Assembly (NCBI GenBank): GCA_040218415.1
Contig: JAVJRN010000072.1
Location: 62,001 to 126,000 of the forward strand
Direction: 5' to 3'
DNA length: 64,000 nucleotides
Source: JAVJRN01 sp040218415
Lineage (GTDB): Bacteria; Bacteroidota; Bacteroidia; Cytophagales; Cyclobacteriaceae
The notes below the pieces were generated by a model. It did no database searches, had not been told where the DNA came from, and was given only the letters and a program-made list of their open reading frames with translations. Below are positions 45,275 to 54,499 of the stretch, one piece after another (the first letter of the stretch is position 1; every line of letters starts with the position of its first letter). Made by a program: the position numbers and the translations under genes.

Positions 45275-47540
45275 TGGTAGAGTTAGGTAGTACGATTTCA
45301 AAAATCGTTCCTTCATTTTTTTTGGATTCTATTTCAACAGAGCCGCCCATAAGGTCGATATAATTTTTACTAATGTAAAGCCCCAAACCACTGCCCTCCT
45401 GTTCTCTTTTTAAATCACCTTTTTCTTGAGAAAAAGGCTGAAATATTTGTTTTAGGTAACCTTCAGACATACCTATACCCGTGTCTTTGATTTTGATAAC
45501 TACTTCGGGTCTTATGGCACTGTATTGTGCGGCACTTATTGTTATTGAGCCTTTTTCTGTAAATTTCAACGCATTACTCAGAATATTATTCAATGTCTGA
45601 TTTAGCTTTTGTTCGTCGGCGTAGCAAACTAGATTGTCCTTTATATCTATGATTAACTCTAGATTTTTATCTCCGATGAGTGGCCGATGTACTTCTATAT
45701 TGGTCCTTAATAATTTGCTCAAGTCAAAGATTTGATTGTTGATGCTTTCGCTTTTTGATTCGGCTAAGGCGGCATTCAATATTGATGAAAGTGTGCCTAA
45801 GAGTCGATTGCTTGATTCTAAAATGAGGGTTGACCATTCTGCTGTTTTATGTTCTTTGGTTCTTGCCTTGATCATTTGCGTCAGGCCGAGCATAGAATTG
45901 AGCGGAGTACGCACCTCATGAGACATATTTGCCAAAAATTCTTTTCTAAGCTTGGATGTTCTGTCTGCTAATTCCTTTGCACTCGAAAGCTGCTCTATTG
46001 CATCTGCAAGATCTTTGGTTTTGATTTTAACTTGTTGTTCCAGTTTTTCATTAATAAGAAAAGTAAACTCTTTGATATATATATTAAGATTTTGAATGCT
46101 TTTCAAATCCGTGTTTGTCCATGGCTTTGCTTCATCTTTCATCTTTTCGCTCCATGATTCAAAAGATTTCCTAGGACTTAATGTATGCTCGGCGGTATAC
46201 TTCCTCTTGTGGGGATTTCCTGCCCAGTTCACCGTTTTTGGAACAGCTTTTCTGAACCAAATAATGTAAGATTCATAAGTTGATGAAAGGCTAAGGAAAT
46301 AAAGACCGGCTATGTCACTCGACCATTGAAGGTCTTCAAAGCTTTTATTGATAGAATGTGTGTGCCAATTGGGATTATGTTTCTTTTGGAGTTCTGCATA
46401 GATAATATCTAAATCATCTTTATGAGGAATATCACCTAATGTGACAGTTTTCTCCGATGACCTGATCACAACTCCATCTGCTTTCATTAATCGCAAAAGG
46501 TCTTCTCCACTAGCAAATAGTCCCTCGAAAAGGCTCCATTCCGACACGAATTTCTCATTGATATTTTTCAGATTCTTTTCTCGACGTATCAGTTCTAGTT
46601 GCTCTGACTTTTCTCTTTTGAATCTGATAAATTGGCTCACTATTTTAGACAACATTTCGATGGTAGACCTGGTCGAAACGTCTATAGAAACGGGTGTTTG
46701 ATGGTGGCACGCAATCAATCCCCACAGCTTTTCTTCAATAATAATAGACGAAACCATGGTGGCGCCAACGCCCATGTTTTTGAGATATTCTATGTGTATA
46801 GGGGAAACACTGCGATAGGCAGCCATACCGAGATCCAGCGGATTGTCAGAGCCTGGACCTGAGTAGGGTATTATTTCAACGGGCTCGTAGCTTACATCCG
46901 AAATAGTTCGCAACCAGTTTTTCAAATAAAGTTCTCTTGCCTGCGAAGGTATGTCCGTGTGCGGATAATGCAAATTCAAAAAAGGTTCGAGAGATTCTTC
47001 TTTCGCCTCAGCGATGACTTCTCCATTCCAATCATCATCGAAACGGTAAATCATCACCCGATCGAAACCGGTGATCACTTTGACATTTTCAGCGATAATA
47101 TCAAATGCTAAAGGAAGGCTTATTTCTTCTGCTAGTTTGGATACAATTTTATTGTAGCCTGAGAGTAAATTTTCATTTTGTTGGAGATCAGATTCACGCT
47201 CTTCTATTTCCAGAATAACCAGTCCATTTAATTCATGTCCTATAATGGAATGCTTCTTAGAAAAAACAGGTTCTGCTATCGCTGTAAAATAGCTATCGGA
47301 TTCTTTAAAATGGGCCTCCAGTTTGTTCATTAGCTGTGCAGGCAGCAAGGTGCTGATAGGCTCATTGATAAGTTCTTGAGGTTTTTTTGACGAAATAATA
47401 CAGTTACTGCTGACGTGTTTGATGAGTTGATCTGCTACAGCATAAGTGAGAAGAATAACTCCAGGCTGGATGAAACCTGGAATACGAATCGGTTCGTCCT
47501 CACAATTGTAAATGTTGACTTTATGGCTATCTGAGTTCAT
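45264..47540 (-). CDS. bphP: Bacteriophytochrome histidine kinase
   Basis: A 758-residue red/far-red photoreceptor. Order: PAS (about 1-115), GAF (about 130-310), PHY (about 320-500), HisKA (about 535-605), ATPase (about 645-755). Cys13 in YNCEDEPIRIPGF is the biliverdin-binding cysteine. The GAF has HTDIPSQARELY (the PASDIP-type motif) and WGLIACHH. The PHY tongue shows the PRxSF motif in LSPRKSFESW. The phospho-acceptor is His541 in NMSHEVRTPLNS, with an intact G box GSGLGLYISKN. All residues needed for light sensing and kinase activity are visible. Confidence 0.96.
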   Translation of the reverse strand: MNSDSHKVNIYNCEDEPIRIPGFIQPGVILLTYAVADQLIKHVSSNCIISSKKPQELINEPISTLLPAQLMNKLEAHFKESDSYFTAIAEPVFSKKHSIIGHELNGLVILEIEERESDLQQNENLLSGYNKIVSKLAEEISLPLAFDIIAENVKVITGFDRVMIYRFDDDWNGEVIAEAKEESLEPFLNLHYPHTDIPSQARELYLKNWLRTISDVSYEPVEIIPYSGPGSDNPLDLGMAAYRSVSPIHIEYLKNMGVGATMVSSIIIEEKLWGLIACHHQTPVSIDVSTRSTIEMLSKIVSQFIRFKREKSEQLELIRREKNLKNINEKFVSEWSLFEGLFASGEDLLRLMKADGVVIRSSEKTVTLGDIPHKDDLDIIYAELQKKHNPNWHTHSINKSFEDLQWSSDIAGLYFLSLSSTYESYIIWFRKAVPKTVNWAGNPHKRKYTAEHTLSPRKSFESWSEKMKDEAKPWTNTDLKSIQNLNIYIKEFTFLINEKLEQQVKIKTKDLADAIEQLSSAKELADRTSKLRKEFLANMSHEVRTPLNSMLGLTQMIKARTKEHKTAEWSTLILESSNRLLGTLSSILNAALAESKSESINNQIFDLSKLLRTNIEVHRPLIGDKNLELIIDIKDNLVCYADEQKLNQTLNNILSNALKFTEKGSITISAAQYSAIRPEVVIKIKDTGIGMSEGYLKQIFQPFSQEKGDLKREQEGSGLGLYISKNYIDLMGGSVEIESKKNEGTIFEIVLPNSTNGN

Positions 47541-47849
47541 TCACTAAACTAATGATGAGTATATCATTTGATGGTGCAATTTATGGAAATTCATCGTATG
47601 CTCATTACCATGAAAATAAATAGTCTATTGATTATAAATATTGAGGGATTCCCTGAAAATTTAACGTTCCTTTTTGCTCATAAACAATTGAATGACCTTG
47701 ATAGGCTTATTGCTTTTTTGATACGTTCCTTAAAAAAGGATTATTAAAACTTGTCGAAAGTACTACGTTTTCAAGGCGCTAAATCCCTTCTGGAGATGAT
47801 GTTTGTTTGGTCTTGGGCAAACTTATATCATAGCATTTCTGCGGCATAC
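47541..47849. other. Intergenic region, 309 bases
   Basis: AT-rich spacer between the phytochrome start and the SDR stop. No promoter consensus, RNA or coding frame is convincing. Confidence 0.5.
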
Positions 47850-48638
47850 CTACATGGCTCTGTGGTTCTTGGTTTTTTCTTTATCCGCTTCATAGTTTGA
47901 AGTCAATTTTTCGTCCATACCTTGAGGATCGTTGAAGTTAAGCATGATGTCTTTGAAGCGTTGTGACCCGCCGAAAATCACATTTATTTGCCCGTTTTCC
48001 AGTCCGTCTAGGGAGTTTTTAGCTACTTTTTTGGGGTCATCCATGCCATCCCTTTCTATTGACTTCATCATCGGAGTATCAGTAGCGGTGGGATAAATAG
48101 TCATCACATGCAAATTAGAGGTAATCAATTCTCTTCGCATGGCGTCAGAAAACTGTCTCACTGCTGCTTTTGATGCAGCATAAACGCTATAAAAAGGTCT
48201 GGCGATATAGCCCAAGCCACTCGATAGGTTGATAATGGCTCCTTCTTTGGACTTTTTCAATAGAGGGAGTGCTTTTTGAGTCATTAAAATCAAGCCCGTC
48301 ACATTGATATTTATTTGGTTGATAATATCCTCATCCTCTTGTTCATCGAGCGCGGACGCGCTGACCACTCCTGCATTGTTCACTAAAATGTCTAAAGCAC
48401 CCCACTCATCTGTTATTTTGTCTATAGACTGCCGAATATCAGCGGGTTTGCCTAAGTCGCCTTGAATAATCAGCCATTTGATTTTGGGATATTCCTTAGC
48501 GAATGCTGTCATCGGCTCCAAGGTGCGTCCCAAGATGGCAATATGTGTGGCGTCTCGTTTAATGAACTCTTCAACGAGTGCTTTGCCGATACCTTTGGCA
48601 CCACCTGTTACTAATATTTTTTTATTTTTGTATTTCAT
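47850..48638 (-). CDS. Short-chain dehydrogenase/reductase (SDR)
   Basis: A 262-residue classical SDR. TGGAKGIGKALVEEF is the cofactor loop, NNAGVVSAS and the catalytic INLSSGLGYIARPFYSVYAASK (Ser, YxxxK, listed as separate motifs) are present. NAD(P)-dependent oxidoreductase; the substrate cannot be told. It is followed on the same strand by nothing for 300 bases and preceded 18 bases upstream by a small secreted NTF2-like protein. Confidence 0.92.
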   Translation of the reverse strand: MKYKNKKILVTGGAKGIGKALVEEFIKRDATHIAILGRTLEPMTAFAKEYPKIKWLIIQGDLGKPADIRQSIDKITDEWGALDILVNNAGVVSASALDEQEDEDIINQININVTGLILMTQKALPLLKKSKEGAIINLSSGLGYIARPFYSVYAASKAAVRQFSDAMRRELITSNLHVMTIYPTATDTPMMKSIERDGMDDPKKVAKNSLDGLENGQINVIFGGSQRFKDIMLNFNDPQGMDEKLTSNYEADKEKTKNHRAM

Positions 48639-48656
48639 TTTTGAGTCTTTTGATTT

Positions 48657-49106
48657 TTAATCAATAGCCATCTTAGTCGCCTGCCAGTTGATCACTTTCC
48701 ATGTGTTTTTGGTTTTTTTTAGAACTCCGGAGTTGAGATAGTAGGTAACCTTTAAGGAATCACTTCCGACTGGTTTATTCACCAGCTTGAAATTCAGGAT
48801 GGCCAGATTTTTAGAAATTCTAATGTCAATATCTGTCGCTGAATATGGCGAGTTTGATGAGGAACCTGCATCGCTATCTGATTCAAATCCACTCATGATT
48901 TTAGCCTTGCCAAATCTCTCTCCCGAGGAACTGGTATAAACTAACGTCTCGTCCCAAAACCTGTCATGCATCTCTTTTGAATCCACTTTTTCCAGAAATT
49001 CAACTAATAGGTTTTTTATAGTATTCTCATCTTTTACACCTTGTGCCAGTATGGGTATATGGATGGAAAAATATAGACATGAGGCAATCAAAACTAGTTT
49101 TTTCAT
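48657..49106 (-). CDS. Secreted NTF2/SnoaL-like protein
   Basis: A 149-residue protein with a signal peptide (SIHIPILAQG). The mature part has NLLVEFLEKVDSKEMHDRFW and a C-terminal GVLKKTKNTWKVINWQATK, the strand pattern of NTF2-like cone folds (nuclear transport factor 2, SnoaL-like). Many such proteins bind small ligands; no catalytic residues are assured. It lies between a pentapeptide-repeat gene (3 bases) and an SDR gene (18 bases), all on the minus strand. Confidence 0.78.
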   Translation of the reverse strand: MKKLVLIASCLYFSIHIPILAQGVKDENTIKNLLVEFLEKVDSKEMHDRFWDETLVYTSSSGERFGKAKIMSGFESDSDAGSSSNSPYSATDIDIRISKNLAILNFKLVNKPVGSDSLKVTYYLNSGVLKKTKNTWKVINWQATKMAID

Positions 49107-49109
49107 GGG

Positions 49110-49667
49110 TTAATGTTGAATGGTGATGTTGTATTTGGAGAGTAAGCCCAGAACATTTGGGAGCGCAAATTTTGCTTTATCAATAGTATTAATTTCAGGA
49201 TCAAAGCTATAATTAGAAGCGCTTCGAAAATCAGTGGATTTGAGCGTAGTTTGTGCAAAAGTGGCTCTAAGTAGCTCACAGTTGTTAAAAACTACTTTGG
49301 ATAAATCAGCTGATGAAAAGTCCGCCTCAATTAAACTACACGATTGAAAAGAAGAATGCTTGAGATTGAGGCTGTCAAACGAGCAATAATCTAGCTGGCA
49401 ATTAGCGAAATGCATTTCCAGTAAAAATGTTTTGCAGTCGCTGAGTTGAAGGCCAATCATTTTGCAGTCATTGAAAGTCACATTTTTGAAACTAGTGTCA
49501 CCTAATTTGACATTGCTAAGATTACAATTATCAAACCTGCAGTCCTCAAATATGATATGCGAAAAGTTAACATCGGGTAATAAACAATTGCTAAAAGTAC
49601 AGCCTGCATATTGCTTCATCCATTTAGACTGTTGGTTGAGATTAGTAAAAGTTTGATTTTCAATCAT
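49110..49667 (-). CDS. Pentapeptide-repeat protein
   Basis: A 185-residue protein made mainly of A(D/N)LXX-type five-residue repeats, for example CRFDNCNLSNVKLGDTSFKN and CSLIEADFSSADLSKVVFNN. These fold as a right-handed quadrilateral helix. Some relatives (Qnr-like) mimic DNA to protect gyrase, but nothing here proves that. It is the first gene of a minus-strand run with the NTF2-like and SDR genes. Confidence 0.88.
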   Translation of the reverse strand: MIENQTFTNLNQQSKWMKQYAGCTFSNCLLPDVNFSHIIFEDCRFDNCNLSNVKLGDTSFKNVTFNDCKMIGLQLSDCKTFLLEMHFANCQLDYCSFDSLNLKHSSFQSCSLIEADFSSADLSKVVFNNCELLRATFAQTTLKSTDFRSASNYSFDPEINTIDKAKFALPNVLGLLSKYNITIQH

Positions 49668-50109
49668 TTGTTAAATAATCTGTCTGTTACACGTGTTAAG
49701 GTTTCACTTTTGATTGTACAACGGCTTAATCGGTGTTATGTTAGTGACTTATCTGTTGGTAGCAGAAATTTAAGGATTAATATTCCTTTTTTAGCCCCGA
49801 ATACCATTTTGTCCTCTGTCTGTATGACTTTCGGTGGTTGAGTTATTTTTCATTCTTCACCGAATTATCGGTAATGACAAAATACGGTAGAAAGTCTAGC
49901 AACAGCTGCCATTTTTAAGCTGAAAAAGTAATAGAAATTGAATGATCTGGGATCTGTTTTCTGCGATTGCAAATTCTTTTTCCCAGTTCAAAAGAGAGGT
50001 TATTCCATCACTTTTACTTGTTTAACACCTCATTAACAAGACTTTAGGGACTTGTTAACACCACTCAAGATTCGTGGCTTTTAGGTTTGTAAAAAAAAGA
50101 AGCTTACCT
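49668..50109. other. Intergenic region, 442 bases
   Basis: Divergent spacer with no convincing gene. Around 49720-49750 is a GC-richer patch (CGGCTTAATCGGTGTTATG) that looks unlike the AT-rich surroundings, but no structure was confirmed. Confidence 0.4.
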
Positions 50110-50991
50110 ATGAAACAGTTATTAATTACGATCTGCCTCACGTTTTCAATCAATCTAATGGCTCAAAAAACATATCAATCAGGTGAAAATGTGCATTTAT
50201 ATGGGCCAATTACCATTGAGGATTTTCAGCATCAGCCCTATGCCGAATGGTTTAACGACGGATATGAAAAGGCCTCATTTTTCGAAAAAAAGCAGAGGTG
50301 GGCCAAGCGATTGAAGGATGTTGAAGTAGAGATATTTTTAGGTACCTGGTGTGGTGATAGTCGAGAATGGGTGCCTCAATTTATCAAGCTCTGGGATGAA
50401 TTGGGACTTGACAGGGATCAATTGCGATTTATTGCGCTGGACAATCGCAGTGGTCATTACAAGCAAGGACCCAACGGCGAAGAAATGGGTAAAAAAATAT
50501 TTAGAGTTCCGACTTTCATTTTTGAGAGAGAAAGCCAGGAAATAGGCAGAATAGTGGAGTACCCTGTGAATAGTTTGGAAACGGATATTGCGCAAATTAC
50601 ACTGGGTTATCCATCGAAACCAAGTTATCAAGCAGCTAATTATTTGGTCGACTTATTTGCTTCTCAGCGGATAGAAGCAGTCAAAGCCGAGCTGAACACT
50701 CATTACTATCATTTATACAAAAAAGTAAACAGGAGCAATGAACTCAACAGTTTGGGTTACTTACTGCTCGGTAAAAATCAGATGGAAGAGGCGTTGATCG
50801 TCTTTTTGCTCAACACCTATTTATTCAAACTTGACCCGAATGTGTATGACAGTTATGCCGAAGCACTATTGAAGGCAGAAAAGTATGAAGAGGCTTTAAT
50901 CAACTATGAAAAAGCATTAAAAATGAATCCTGAAAATGAAAGTGCAATGAATCAAATTGCGATGCTGAAAGAAAAAATGGCTTTACTTTAA
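50110..50991 (+). CDS. Secreted thioredoxin-fold protein with TPR tail
   Basis: A 293-residue protein with signal peptide MKQLLITICLTFSINLMAQ. The thioredoxin-like part (about 60-165) has GTWCGDSREWVPQFIKL: a CxxS arrangement with only one cysteine, so not a classical dithiol oxidoreductase. VPTFIFERESQEIGRIVEYP has the cis-proline strand. The C-terminal third carries two TPR-like units (YDSYAEALLKAEKYEEALIN). ATG 50110 is chosen because it begins the signal peptide; a GTG at 50074 would precede it by 12 residues. Confidence 0.83.
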   Translation: MKQLLITICLTFSINLMAQKTYQSGENVHLYGPITIEDFQHQPYAEWFNDGYEKASFFEKKQRWAKRLKDVEVEIFLGTWCGDSREWVPQFIKLWDELGLDRDQLRFIALDNRSGHYKQGPNGEEMGKKIFRVPTFIFERESQEIGRIVEYPVNSLETDIAQITLGYPSKPSYQAANYLVDLFASQRIEAVKAELNTHYYHLYKKVNRSNELNSLGYLLLGKNQMEEALIVFLLNTYLFKLDPNVYDSYAEALLKAEKYEEALINYEKALKMNPENESAMNQIAMLKEKMALL

Positions 50992-51207
50992 AACAGTGAA
51001 CTCAACGTAAAAGGGGGATTCAATATAGATAAGAGTAGTTACTGTTTTCTGGCGATCTATCGAATTAGTTAGGACTTATGCTACTGTGATTCCAATGGAA
51101 TCGGCGAGTATATCGATCTCCAAAAAAAATGCCCTTTGGCTTTGCTCATCGGCAAACCGCGAAGCAAAACATTTGGCGATGATAAGCTGCATTAATTACC
51201 TTCGAGG

Positions 51208-51606
51208 ATGTCGTTTGAAGTGTATACCAAAGTTATCAGTGTTTTGCCCCGCCATATTGATGAGTTAGATCATGTGAACAACGTGGTATATCTGCAATGG
51301 GCGCAAGAAATAGCGGCGGAGCATTGGCATTACCGCGCCTCTCCAGAGATGAGGGAAAAGTTTAAATGGGTCGTACTCAAACATGAAATAAGTTATTTTT
51401 CTCCATTATTTCTAAAAGATGAAGTAGAGATTAGGACACAAATAGAAGGGAGTGACGGAGCGCGCTCGGTACGAATTGTTGAGTTTTTCAAAGAAGGTAA
51501 GCCAGTAGCCAAAGCTGCTACAGAATGGTGTTTGATACAAGCAACGCCCATGAAGCCCCAAAGGATAAGCGATGCAATAGTAGAAATATTTAAAGAGGAT
51601 AAATGA
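51208..51606 (+). CDS. Acyl-CoA thioesterase (4HBT hotdog fold)
   Basis: A 132-residue hotdog protein of the 4-hydroxybenzoyl-CoA thioesterase class. DELDHVNNVVYLQWAQEIAAEHW holds the Asp and Asn positions of the active-site loop (D at about 21), and KHEISYFSPLFLKDEVEIRT is the next strand pair. It hydrolyses an acyl-CoA of unknown chain. It overlaps the next gene by 4 bases, and that one overlaps an SDR, so the three form an operon. Confidence 0.9.
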   Translation: MSFEVYTKVISVLPRHIDELDHVNNVVYLQWAQEIAAEHWHYRASPEMREKFKWVVLKHEISYFSPLFLKDEVEIRTQIEGSDGARSVRIVEFFKEGKPVAKAATEWCLIQATPMKPQRISDAIVEIFKEDK

Positions 51607-52274
51607 AAAAGGCATTGATAGTACTGTTGGTGATAGTCATCGGCGGATTTACAGTTTATAAAATCAATGATGAACCACTGCCGGAAGGGAAAACCGGGCC
51701 AGAGGCTGACTTGGTCGCTAATAAAATGTTGGCCGCCTTGAATAAGGAAGCTTATGACTCGGCCACCATGATTTCTTGGAGTTTCAGAGGGGCTCATCAA
51801 TACGAATGGAACAAGCCCAACAATGAGGTTGAAGTGCAATGGGATGACATCACGGTCAATTTTAATACGACTACCTTGACTGGAAATGCCAAGAAAGCTG
51901 GAGAGAATCTTAAAGGAGAGGCTTTAAAAGAAGCGATTGATCAAGCTTGGCAATTTTTCGCCAATGATAGTTTTTGGTTAGTTGCACCCTATAAAGTTTT
52001 TGATCCGGGAACAAAGAGAACTCTGGTTGATACCCCACAAGGATATGGATTGTTGATTTCTTATTCATCGGGCGGAGTGACTCCTGGGGATAGTTACCTG
52101 TGGTTGCTTGATGAAAATTATTTTCCAACTGGTTGGAAAATGTGGACGCAGATTATACCCTTAGGCGGGGTTGAATTTACATGGACAAACTGGGAAAAGT
52201 ATGGTGGTTTTTGGCTAGCCAAAGATCATGAATGGTTGATTTCGGTTCCTATTATGGACATCCAAGTTCAATGA
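51603..52274 (+). CDS. Membrane-anchored hypothetical protein
   Basis: A 223-residue protein with one N-terminal hydrophobic helix (KKALIVLLVIVIGGFTVYKI), then a soluble region rich in tryptophan (SWSFRGAHQYEWNKPNNEVE, VEFTWTNWEKYGGFWLAKDH). The end of the window over residues 70-150 looks like a beta-barrel lipid-binding or lipoprotein-carrier-type domain, but I do not recognise the family. It is part of the thioesterase-hypothetical-SDR operon with 4-base overlaps at both ends. Confidence 0.78.
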   Translation: MKKALIVLLVIVIGGFTVYKINDEPLPEGKTGPEADLVANKMLAALNKEAYDSATMISWSFRGAHQYEWNKPNNEVEVQWDDITVNFNTTTLTGNAKKAGENLKGEALKEAIDQAWQFFANDSFWLVAPYKVFDPGTKRTLVDTPQGYGLLISYSSGGVTPGDSYLWLLDENYFPTGWKMWTQIIPLGGVEFTWTNWEKYGGFWLAKDHEWLISVPIMDIQVQ

Positions 52275-53143
52275 GGGACTCTAAAAACGTACTGATTACT
52301 GGCACATCTACAGGCATTGGCTTGGATTGTGCGCGGGTATTTTTGAAAAATGGATTTCGAGTCTATGGCAGTGTGCGAAAAGCTGAGCATGCTAATAGGC
52401 TTCAGAAACTCCTTGGAGAGCACTTTACGCCATTAATCTTTGATGTCACAGACCATGAGGCCATTGATAATTGCGCCAAATACATGGGAGAAGAATTGAA
52501 AAATGATGGCCTGGCTTGCCTCATCAACAATGCTGGAATTGCTGTCAGTGGGCCGTTATTACATTTGCCAATGGATCAAATGAGAACTCAGTTTGAGGTA
52601 AATGTTTTTGGCTTATTAAAGGTGACTCCGGCTTTTGCTCCGCTACTTGGTGCCAAAGAAAATCATCCCGTACGTCCCGGCAAGATTATTAATATCAGCT
52701 CAATTGCGGGGAAAGTAGCCATGCCTTTTATTGGGCCTTATGTGAGTTCAAAGCATGCGGTGGAAGGTATTTCTGGCGCTATGCGAAGAGAGTTCATGAT
52801 GTTTGGAATAGATGTAATCATCGTTGGCCCAGGAGCCATCAAAACGCCTATTTGGAATAAAACTACAGAAAAAGAAATGGCGCCTTACATAGACACTCCT
52901 TTTGCTAAGGCGCTGTTGAGGTTCCAAAATATCTTTGTGAAGGATGCGATAAAAAATGGTTTTGAATCCGACTTTTTGGCAGAGGGGATATTTAGGGTTT
53001 TCAAAAAAAGAAAGCCAAAGGTTCGGTACAGTTTTGTGCCTCAGCCTTTCAAAAACTCATTTGTTCCTCGAAATTTCCCTCCACGATTTTTGGACAACTT
53101 TATTGGAAAGGCACTTGGGCTTTTGAAAAAGGATAACCGTTGA
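52271..53143 (+). CDS. Short-chain dehydrogenase/reductase (SDR)
   Basis: A 290-residue classical SDR. ITGTSTGIGLDCARVF is the cofactor loop, NNAGIAVSGPL and INISSIAGK with FIGPYVSSKHAVE (YxxxK) complete the active site. The C-terminal region is longer than average (PQPFKNSFVPRNFPPRFLDN), as in retinol-dehydrogenase-like members. ATG 52271 overlaps the preceding stop (ATGA). An upstream ATG at 52232 inside the previous gene is less likely, since the extra residues precede the beta-1 strand with no conservation expected. Confidence 0.92.
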   Translation: MRDSKNVLITGTSTGIGLDCARVFLKNGFRVYGSVRKAEHANRLQKLLGEHFTPLIFDVTDHEAIDNCAKYMGEELKNDGLACLINNAGIAVSGPLLHLPMDQMRTQFEVNVFGLLKVTPAFAPLLGAKENHPVRPGKIINISSIAGKVAMPFIGPYVSSKHAVEGISGAMRREFMMFGIDVIIVGPGAIKTPIWNKTTEKEMAPYIDTPFAKALLRFQNIFVKDAIKNGFESDFLAEGIFRVFKKRKPKVRYSFVPQPFKNSFVPRNFPPRFLDNFIGKALGLLKKDNR

Positions 53144-53205
53144 TTTTTGCTTAAATAAATGCTTTGTGTTTATCGCAATTGCCTGACGATTAGCCGATAA
53201 ATCTT

Positions 53206-53388
53206 AGCTCGATAAATGAATCATTGAAATCAGCGTTAAAATCGTCTTTGTGAAAGAAGAACCGATTAAAATGAGGTTTTTATTGAAGCAATCTCACCTT
53301 TCCGGCAGACTGCTTCAATTTTCTAACCTCTTCAAACTTAAAAATATCGCGTTGATTCTAGAACGAATGCTGAGCAATCGAATTCAGT
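53206..53388 (+). repeat. Dispersed repeat, copy 1 (pair with 58227-58409)
   Basis: A segment of about 183 bases that recurs 5 kb away with visibly high identity. It contains the tail of a reading frame (SLKSALKSSL) and then a hairpin: 13-base arms at 53282-53294 and 53307-53319 with a 12-base loop and T residues after. Relative to copy 2, one arm has an A-C mismatch that becomes a G-U pair on the minus-strand RNA. Confidence 0.8.
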
Positions 53389-53519
53389 TTATAAGCTATC
53401 CAGGTTATGATTGTCAAGAGCTGATTCCCTTTTCACGAGAGTCCTTATCTTGACAATAGATGCTTTCGAGTATCGACCTGATTTTGTTTGAATTTTTGAA
53501 TGGAAACAGGAGCAATTTT

Positions 53520-53858
53520 TCAGTACAAAACCGTCCGAAATTTTTTCTTTTGCTCCTTGATATAAGGCAGATAGTTGAAAAGGCCTTTGCTCTGCTGATT
53601 CCAGAAAATGAGGATCCTATTTGAGTTTCGAATCATTTCCAGATTTCTTTGATAATTGGCAGATCGACCATGTAATCCATAGTCTGGGGGAAATATTTGT
53701 GTAAGAATGTCCATTTCCATTCCATACTGCTGAGCAAGCTGGTCAGACCCTGGCTTACCACCCACAACGAGTACCTCAGGGTTTTCTTTTTGAATTTCTG
53801 CCGTAAGTAATTGTAGATTTTTGAAATCTTTTGTGCCGATGACCGAGAGTTTTATCAA
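53520..53858 (-). CDS. Small SLOG-like (DUF2493/YspA-type) protein
   Basis: A 112-residue Rossmann-like protein. KLSVIGTKDFKN opens the fold, LVVGGKPGSDQLAQQYGME is the GGxxGxDxxA nucleotide-binding pattern of the YspA/DUF2493 (SLOG) group, and NRILIFWNQQSKG matches the last strand. Members bind nucleotides or nucleotide-derived signals; the ligand here is unknown. It diverges from the VOC gene 9 bases away. Confidence 0.72.
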   Translation of the reverse strand: MIKLSVIGTKDFKNLQLLTAEIQKENPEVLVVGGKPGSDQLAQQYGMEMDILTQIFPPDYGLHGRSANYQRNLEMIRNSNRILIFWNQQSKGLFNYLPYIKEQKKKFRTVLY

Positions 53859-53867
53859 CTTTAATTT

Positions 53868-54245
53868 ATGCTTCGAGACGCAACTATTTTTTCTAGTTTT
53901 TCAACTGATCAATTGCTGGAAAGTTATCATTTTTATCGCAACATTTTAGGACTTAATGTAGCACTAATCGATGATCGCTTTCTACATATTTACTTAGAAA
54001 ACAATGGCTACTTGGTTGTTTACTACAAGCAGAATCATATTCCAGCAGCTCACACGGTACTTAATTTTCAAATAGAAAATATTGAATATTTGGTTGATCA
54101 ATTAAGCGTGAAAGGCATTGTTTTTCTTCAATATACTTATCCCATCAAAACCGATACAAAGGGTATATCTTGGGACGAAAAGGGTTCGCAAATTGCGTGG
54201 TTCAAAGATCCGGGAGGGAATATACTGGCGTTGATTGAAGGTTGA
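53868..54245 (+). CDS. VOC family (glyoxalase/dioxygenase-like) protein
   Basis: A 125-residue protein with the paired beta-alpha-beta-beta-beta fold of the vicinal-oxygen-chelate family: TDQLLESYHFYRNILGLNVA opens the first half and KGSQIAWFKDPGGNILALIEG closes the second. The usual metal-ligand histidine/glutamate pattern is incomplete, so it may bind rather than turn over its ligand. It stands alone, divergent from the SLOG-like gene. Confidence 0.8.
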   Translation: MLRDATIFSSFSTDQLLESYHFYRNILGLNVALIDDRFLHIYLENNGYLVVYYKQNHIPAAHTVLNFQIENIEYLVDQLSVKGIVFLQYTYPIKTDTKGISWDEKGSQIAWFKDPGGNILALIEG

Positions 54246-54499
54246 GTCGTTTAACAAGTAACTTCAATTTTAGAGTTTAAAGCTTCATTATTAAAAAATC
54301 TCATGACTATTATTAGATAAATATCGTAATAAAGAGCACTAGCTAAGTGAACTTACTTATCAGTCACTTAGATTTTATATCCTTTTTACTTTTATAGTTT
54401 GAACAGAACCGCGTAGAACATTTTTAATTAATTAAAGGCATAAAACGCGCTCTTGATTATATACCTTTCAAAAACTCAAACACTGATCATTGTGAGTTC

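Noticed and set aside
51086..51268. A 60-codon open frame before the thioesterase gene
   Set aside because: No recognisable protein, and a competing short frame exists on the other strand; too weak to call.
53250..53453. A 67-codon open frame on the plus strand
   Set aside because: It runs through the repeat element and its hairpin, and its frame is not the conserved coding tail seen in copy 2.
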